This document shows, one piece after another, positions 60,695 to 64,000 of a stretch of DNA of 64,000 nucleotides. The notes below the pieces were generated by a model. It did no database searches. It was not told the origin of the DNA and saw nothing but the letters and a program-made list of their open reading frames with translations. Numbering within the stretch: the first letter of the stretch is position 1; each line of letters starts with the position of its first letter. The DNA comes from Neobacillus sp. WH10 (lineage in GTDB: Bacteria > Bacillota > Bacilli > Bacillales > Cytobacillaceae): the NCBI RefSeq assembly GCF_030123405.1, contig NZ_CP126110.1, positions 3,286,001 to 3,350,000 of the forward strand. The letters are read 5' to 3'. The position numbers were made by a program, and so were the translations under genes.

Positions 60695-61489
60695 TTACGA
60701 AAGCACTGCTCGATCATTTGCCATTTGAACACCGCGGATTCTTTTGAATTCACTTAATAGTCCTTCAATCGTTAGTTTTTGCTTATTCTCCTTGTTAACC
60801 TCTAAAATAATCTGTCCCTTATCCATCATAATTAATCGATTTCCGAGGTCAATAGCTTGTTGCATATTATGTGTAACCATTAGCGTAGTAAGGTTGTATT
60901 TGTCAACAATTTCTTTTGTCAAGTTCGTGATCAATTCTGCCCTCGAGGGATCCAGTGCAGCAGTATGCTCATCGAGAAGCAGGATAGATGGCTCCGTGAA
61001 GGTAGCCATTAACAGGGAGAGAGCTTGTCGTTCCCCGCCTGAAAGCAAGCCGACCTTGGCATTTAGACGGTTTTCCAAACCTAGGTTTAATGATTCGAGT
61101 ACTTCACGAAAATAATCCCGCCGTTTTTTCGTTACACCTCTTCTCAGTGTTCTCGTTTTGTTTCGTGAATAGGCCATCGCGAGATTCTCTTCAATCGTCA
61201 TACTTGGAGCAGTACCTGCCATTGGATCCTGAAAGACACGTCCAATCATTTTTGAACGGTTAAACTCAGACATATTTGTGACATTTTTCCTGCCGATATG
61301 AACTTCCCCTACATCTGGCGTTAAAACGCCGGAAATGATATTCATTAAGGTTGATTTCCCTGCGCCATTACTGCCAATAACTGTCACGAAATCTCCAGGT
61401 TCTAGGGTTAGGTTCACATGATCGATAGCGATTTTTTCATCAGGTGTCCCCTCATTAAAAATTTTATGAATCTGATTTAAGTGCAGCAT
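60695..61489 (-). CDS. ABC transporter ATP-binding protein (TrpX-type importer)
   Basis: A 264-residue ABC ATPase. It has Walker A GSNGAGKST near residues 39-47, the signature LLSGGERQALSLLM, Walker B ILLLDEHTAALDP and the switch VTHNMQQAI. The ribosome binding site AAGGGGGAGC lies in the end of the permease gene, which overlaps this start by 26 bases. It is the third gene of a binding-protein, permease, ATPase operon. It would power uptake of the ligand of the lipoprotein encoded first. Confidence 0.93.
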   Translation of the reverse strand: MLHLNQIHKIFNEGTPDEKIAIDHVNLTLEPGDFVTVIGSNGAGKSTLMNIISGVLTPDVGEVHIGRKNVTNMSEFNRSKMIGRVFQDPMAGTAPSMTIEENLAMAYSRNKTRTLRRGVTKKRRDYFREVLESLNLGLENRLNAKVGLLSGGERQALSLLMATFTEPSILLLDEHTAALDPSRAELITNLTKEIVDKYNLTTLMVTHNMQQAIDLGNRLIMMDKGQIILEVNKENKQKLTIEGLLSEFKRIRGVQMANDRAVLS

Positions 61490-62495
61490 GTTGCTCCCCC
61501 TTTGCTCCTGAAGAAGCTTGAATGATATTCATTCTTTCTACTTTTCTGTCGGCTCTTCGCTTTTTCTCCTTTGAACTTTCAATAATTTTTGGAGTTGTTA
61601 AAGCGATAATAACAATCAGTGCGGTAATGAGCTTCATATCACCTGGTTCAAGGAATTTAACTCTCAAAGCTAACGTTACAACGATACGGTAAATAATGGA
61701 ACCGCCGATTACTGCAAGTGTCGTCCTTGCAATCGTTTTTGTCCCGAATAGCGATTCGCCAATGATGACAGAAGCTAAGCCGATAACAATCATCCCGATT
61801 CCCATACCAACATCTGCAAAACCGCCTTGCTGAGCAATCAGTGCACCCGAGAAAGCGACCAGCGCATTTGATAAACCAAGTCCAAGAACTACTAGAAGAT
61901 TCGTATTGGCAGATAGGCTGCGAATCATTCGTTTATTGTCACCTGTCGCCCTAACCGCTAGACCAATTTCCGTTTGTAAAAACCAATCAGAAAGGAATTT
62001 AATGATGAAAGTAACAATGATCATAAAGATAAGAATCCCCCATGTTTCAGGGAGGCTGTCACCTAAACCAACAGCCGATAAAATATTGTTGAAAAAAGTA
62101 TCGATACCAGTTCTTTCGAATAAATCTCCAATTTTTGTAAATGTTGTATCAGCATTTAATAAAGGAATATTCGGACGTCCCATAATTCTAAGATTAATAG
62201 AATAAAGAGCAATCATTATTAAGATTCCTGAAAGTAAGTTATTAATTTTTCCAAATGTATGGAGAAGCCCAGTCATACATCCTGCAGCAAAACCGGCAAA
62301 TAGAGCCACAATTGTTGCAATAAATGGATTCACACCATTCGCTATCATGACAGCTGAAATCGCTGCCCCTGTTACAAAACTCCCATCCACCGTTAAATCT
62401 GGGAAATCCAGAATACGAAAGGAAAGATAGACGCCAAGTGCCATAATCGCATAGATGATACCTGCTTCAAATGATCCAAATATGGCTGTAAACAT
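61464..62495 (-). CDS. ABC transporter permease (TrpX-type importer)
   Basis: About 343 residues with nine or so hydrophobic helices of the BPD_transp_2 (LivH-like) type. It shows LRILDFPDLTVDGSFVTGAA near the N-terminus and MIVIGLASVIIGESLFGTKT in the second half. ATG 62495 follows GAAAGG by nine bases. The cytoplasmic tail is basic and overlaps the ATPase gene. It forms the membrane channel for the operon's importer. Confidence 0.9.
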   Translation of the reverse strand: MFTAIFGSFEAGIIYAIMALGVYLSFRILDFPDLTVDGSFVTGAAISAVMIANGVNPFIATIVALFAGFAAGCMTGLLHTFGKINNLLSGILIMIALYSINLRIMGRPNIPLLNADTTFTKIGDLFERTGIDTFFNNILSAVGLGDSLPETWGILIFMIIVTFIIKFLSDWFLQTEIGLAVRATGDNKRMIRSLSANTNLLVVLGLGLSNALVAFSGALIAQQGGFADVGMGIGMIVIGLASVIIGESLFGTKTIARTTLAVIGGSIIYRIVVTLALRVKFLEPGDMKLITALIVIIALTTPKIIESSKEKKRRADRKVERMNIIQASSGAKGEQHAALKSDS

Positions 62496-62619
62496 AGAGA
62501 TCATCCTTTCATTAAGTCCTTAGGCCTAAGATCAACATGCAATCAGCCTATATTTATTCATATGTACGAACCAAGGAGTTAACCTTCTTAAAGGTCTCCT
62601 CCTTGAAAAAGTTTATTTC

Positions 62620-63618
62620 TTATTTCCCGTCATAGAATTCTCCAAGTTTGCTCCATTCCTCTTTAACTTCTAAGCCTTGTGCTTTGGCAGCTTCCTTATT
62701 AATGACAAGTTTTAAACTGCTAGGAAGTTCAACAGGAATTTCAGAAGGCTTTTTCTTACCAGTTAAAATGTCAACAGCCATTAAACCAGATTGATATCCA
62801 AGGTCAAAGTAGCTAAATCCGCTCGCAGCCACTGCCCCTTTTTTCATTGAATCAAGCTCACCTACAAACAAAGGAATTTTTTTGTTATTGGCAACAGCAA
62901 TGACAGATTCCAGCGCAGTTACAACAGTATTATCTGTTGGAATATAGATGGCATCCACACGACCAACTAATGATTCGGCTGCCTGTTTAACCTCAGATGT
63001 GTTGGCTACAGATACTTCCACAAGCTTTGCACCTTTTTCTTCAGCTAACTTCTTAACTTCTTTTACTTGTACCACTGAATTTTGTTCACCTGCGTTATAA
63101 ATGATACCGATATTTTTTGCTTTTACCTCATCTGTGATAAAGTGAATCGTTGTTTTGGTGGCTTCCGGATGGTTGTCAGTTGTTCCGGTAATATTTTTAC
63201 CTGGTTTATCAAGAGCTTCAACCAATTCAGCTACCACTGGGTCTGTTACAGATGTAAAGACAATCGGAATATCCTTCGTTGCATTTAAGGCAGCTGTAGC
63301 ACTTGGCGTAGCATTCGCAAAAATCAAGTCTACCTTGTCGCCGACAAAATTCTTGGCAATGGATTGCACATTATTCTGATCCGCTTGGGCATTTTGTTCA
63401 TCGTATTTTACCTTAATTCCTTTATCCTTTAATGCTTTTTTAAAACCTTCTGTCGCTGCGTCTAAAGAAGGATGCGGGGCATACTGAGAAATGCCGACCT
63501 TAAACTCCTTATCCGCTCCTTCTTTTTCTGAACCACCTGCTGATTCCTTACTGCCACAGCCGGCAAGAAGCAGCATTCCTGTTAATGCAATCGAAAGTGC
63601 GTGAACTTTTTTCTTCAT
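62620..63618 (-). CDS. ABC transporter substrate-binding lipoprotein (TrpX-like, PF04392 type)
   Basis: A 332-residue lipoprotein with signal peptide and lipobox LLLAGC (Cys at about residue 21), followed by a Gly/Ser/Glu-rich linker. The mature part is a periplasmic-binding fold of the ABC_sub_bind type (VGISQYAPHPSLDAATEGFK, IPIVFTSVTDPVVAELV, DNTVVTALESVIAVANN). The family includes TrpX of streptococci, which takes up tryptophan and related aromatic compounds. Position next to tyrosine catabolism supports an aromatic ligand here (inference). Confidence 0.9.
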   Translation of the reverse strand: MKKKVHALSIALTGMLLLAGCGSKESAGGSEKEGADKEFKVGISQYAPHPSLDAATEGFKKALKDKGIKVKYDEQNAQADQNNVQSIAKNFVGDKVDLIFANATPSATAALNATKDIPIVFTSVTDPVVAELVEALDKPGKNITGTTDNHPEATKTTIHFITDEVKAKNIGIIYNAGEQNSVVQVKEVKKLAEEKGAKLVEVSVANTSEVKQAAESLVGRVDAIYIPTDNTVVTALESVIAVANNKKIPLFVGELDSMKKGAVAASGFSYFDLGYQSGLMAVDILTGKKKPSEIPVELPSSLKLVINKEAAKAQGLEVKEEWSKLGEFYDGK

Positions 63619-63800
63619 TTACATACATCCCCCTATATTCTTTTTAAATGATTAATTTTTCTAAAAATTTGATATTTTAAAAATTATTCTAGTATTTTTT
63701 TAAGCTAAAAGCAATAGAAATCAAAAAAATATTTTTTTGCTTTAAAGCAGCATAACCATAGATAGAAAAAAAGAGAATGTTATCTTCACTTCTAAAAAAA

Positions 63801-63828
63801 AATGCCTTCTAATCTAATAGAAGGCATT
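63801..63828 (-). terminator. Terminator after the partial gene at the window end
   Basis: AATGCCTTCTA and TAGAAGGCATT arms with a six-base loop and a nine-base minus-strand T run. Confidence 0.9.
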
Positions 63829-63874
63829 CAAGTATGTATTTTAAATTATGAAGGATGGAACAAAAATATGTGTC

Positions 63875-64000
63875 TTACCAATCACGGGTATTCTCAAGTA
63901 ATTGATCAATCTCAACTTGTTTCACTTTGTGACTATTTTTCTCAGATGTTAGATCTGATGTGGCTTCAAGTAATTTATCAATATCAATTAAAACGTTTCC
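63875..64000 (-). CDS. C-terminus of an unknown protein, cut by window edge
   Basis: The last 41 codons of a minus-strand gene, ending LLENTRDW and TAA at 63875. The fragment contains two similar pieces (IDIDKLLEATSDL and VEIDQLLENTRDW), suggesting a repeated helical motif at the C-terminus. Its terminator lies about 50 bases beyond the stop. Too little is visible to name a family. Confidence 0.6.
   Translation of the reverse strand, partial: GNVLIDIDKLLEATSDLTSEKNSHKVKQVEIDQLLENTRDW

Overview
The window is low-GC, densely coded DNA from an endospore-forming member of the Bacillaceae, probably a Bacillus or Neobacillus-like soil species. The evidence is a csgA-like sporulation gene, racA, DUF1657/DUF421 genes of the spoVA-mobile type, HelD, a lysine riboswitch on a LysP-type permease, strong purine-rich ribosome binding sites, frequent TTG/GTG starts and many intrinsic terminators. 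No tRNA, rRNA, prophage or CRISPR array was seen.

1-9.6 kb: a two-component system cut by the window edge; a TetR-controlled set (thioesterase, APH-type kinase, ComB-like phosphatase) with two matching palindromic operators; a small ribbon-helix-helix-like protein; an HTH regulator with an alpha/beta hydrolase; a VanW protein; and two conserved hypotheticals. 9.8-20.6 kb: methyltransferase, csgA, a YitT protein, a small acidic peptide, then a gene-free stretch that reads as a roughly 560-nt structured RNA on the minus strand with its own promoter and terminator. After it come YmaF, two DUF1657 genes and a DUF421 gene, two efflux proteins, a PH-domain protein, and a nitroreductase with a divergent YodB-like regulator. 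20.6-30.7 kb: a second YitT, the lysine riboswitch with its permease, asnS behind an attenuator-like terminator, a stress peptide with a structured leader, helD and a YceI protein.

31-38.3 kb is the plastic part. It holds a frameshifted MFS gene behind a 27-bp-arm inverted repeat, two tandem arrays of palindromic units that both repeat every 52 bp, and an IS256-family element inserted into one array with a 9-bp target duplication. Between the arrays lie an L,D-transpeptidase, a CstR-like regulator, a class V aminotransferase and a coiled-coil protein.

38.3-53.5 kb: polysaccharide deacetylase, HAD phosphatase, a MerR-like coiled-coil protein next to RacA, a GreA/B-like factor with a small upstream ORF, an NrnB-like nuclease, a nitronate monooxygenase-like enzyme with a cysteine cluster, an M50 protease, a second two-component system, and an osmoprotectant importer beside a GntR-RCK_C regulator (BusR-like, probably c-di-AMP responsive). 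53.5-64 kb: aspartokinase, FMN reductase, a CoA-type Nudix enzyme, a tyrosine/homogentisate degradation cluster (hppD, flavin reductase, FAH-family hydrolase, hmgA), and a TrpX-type ABC importer that may supply the aromatic amino acids.

The most interesting signals are the large structured RNA (about 12505-13065) and the paired 52-bp palindrome arrays, whose period is about five turns of B-DNA.
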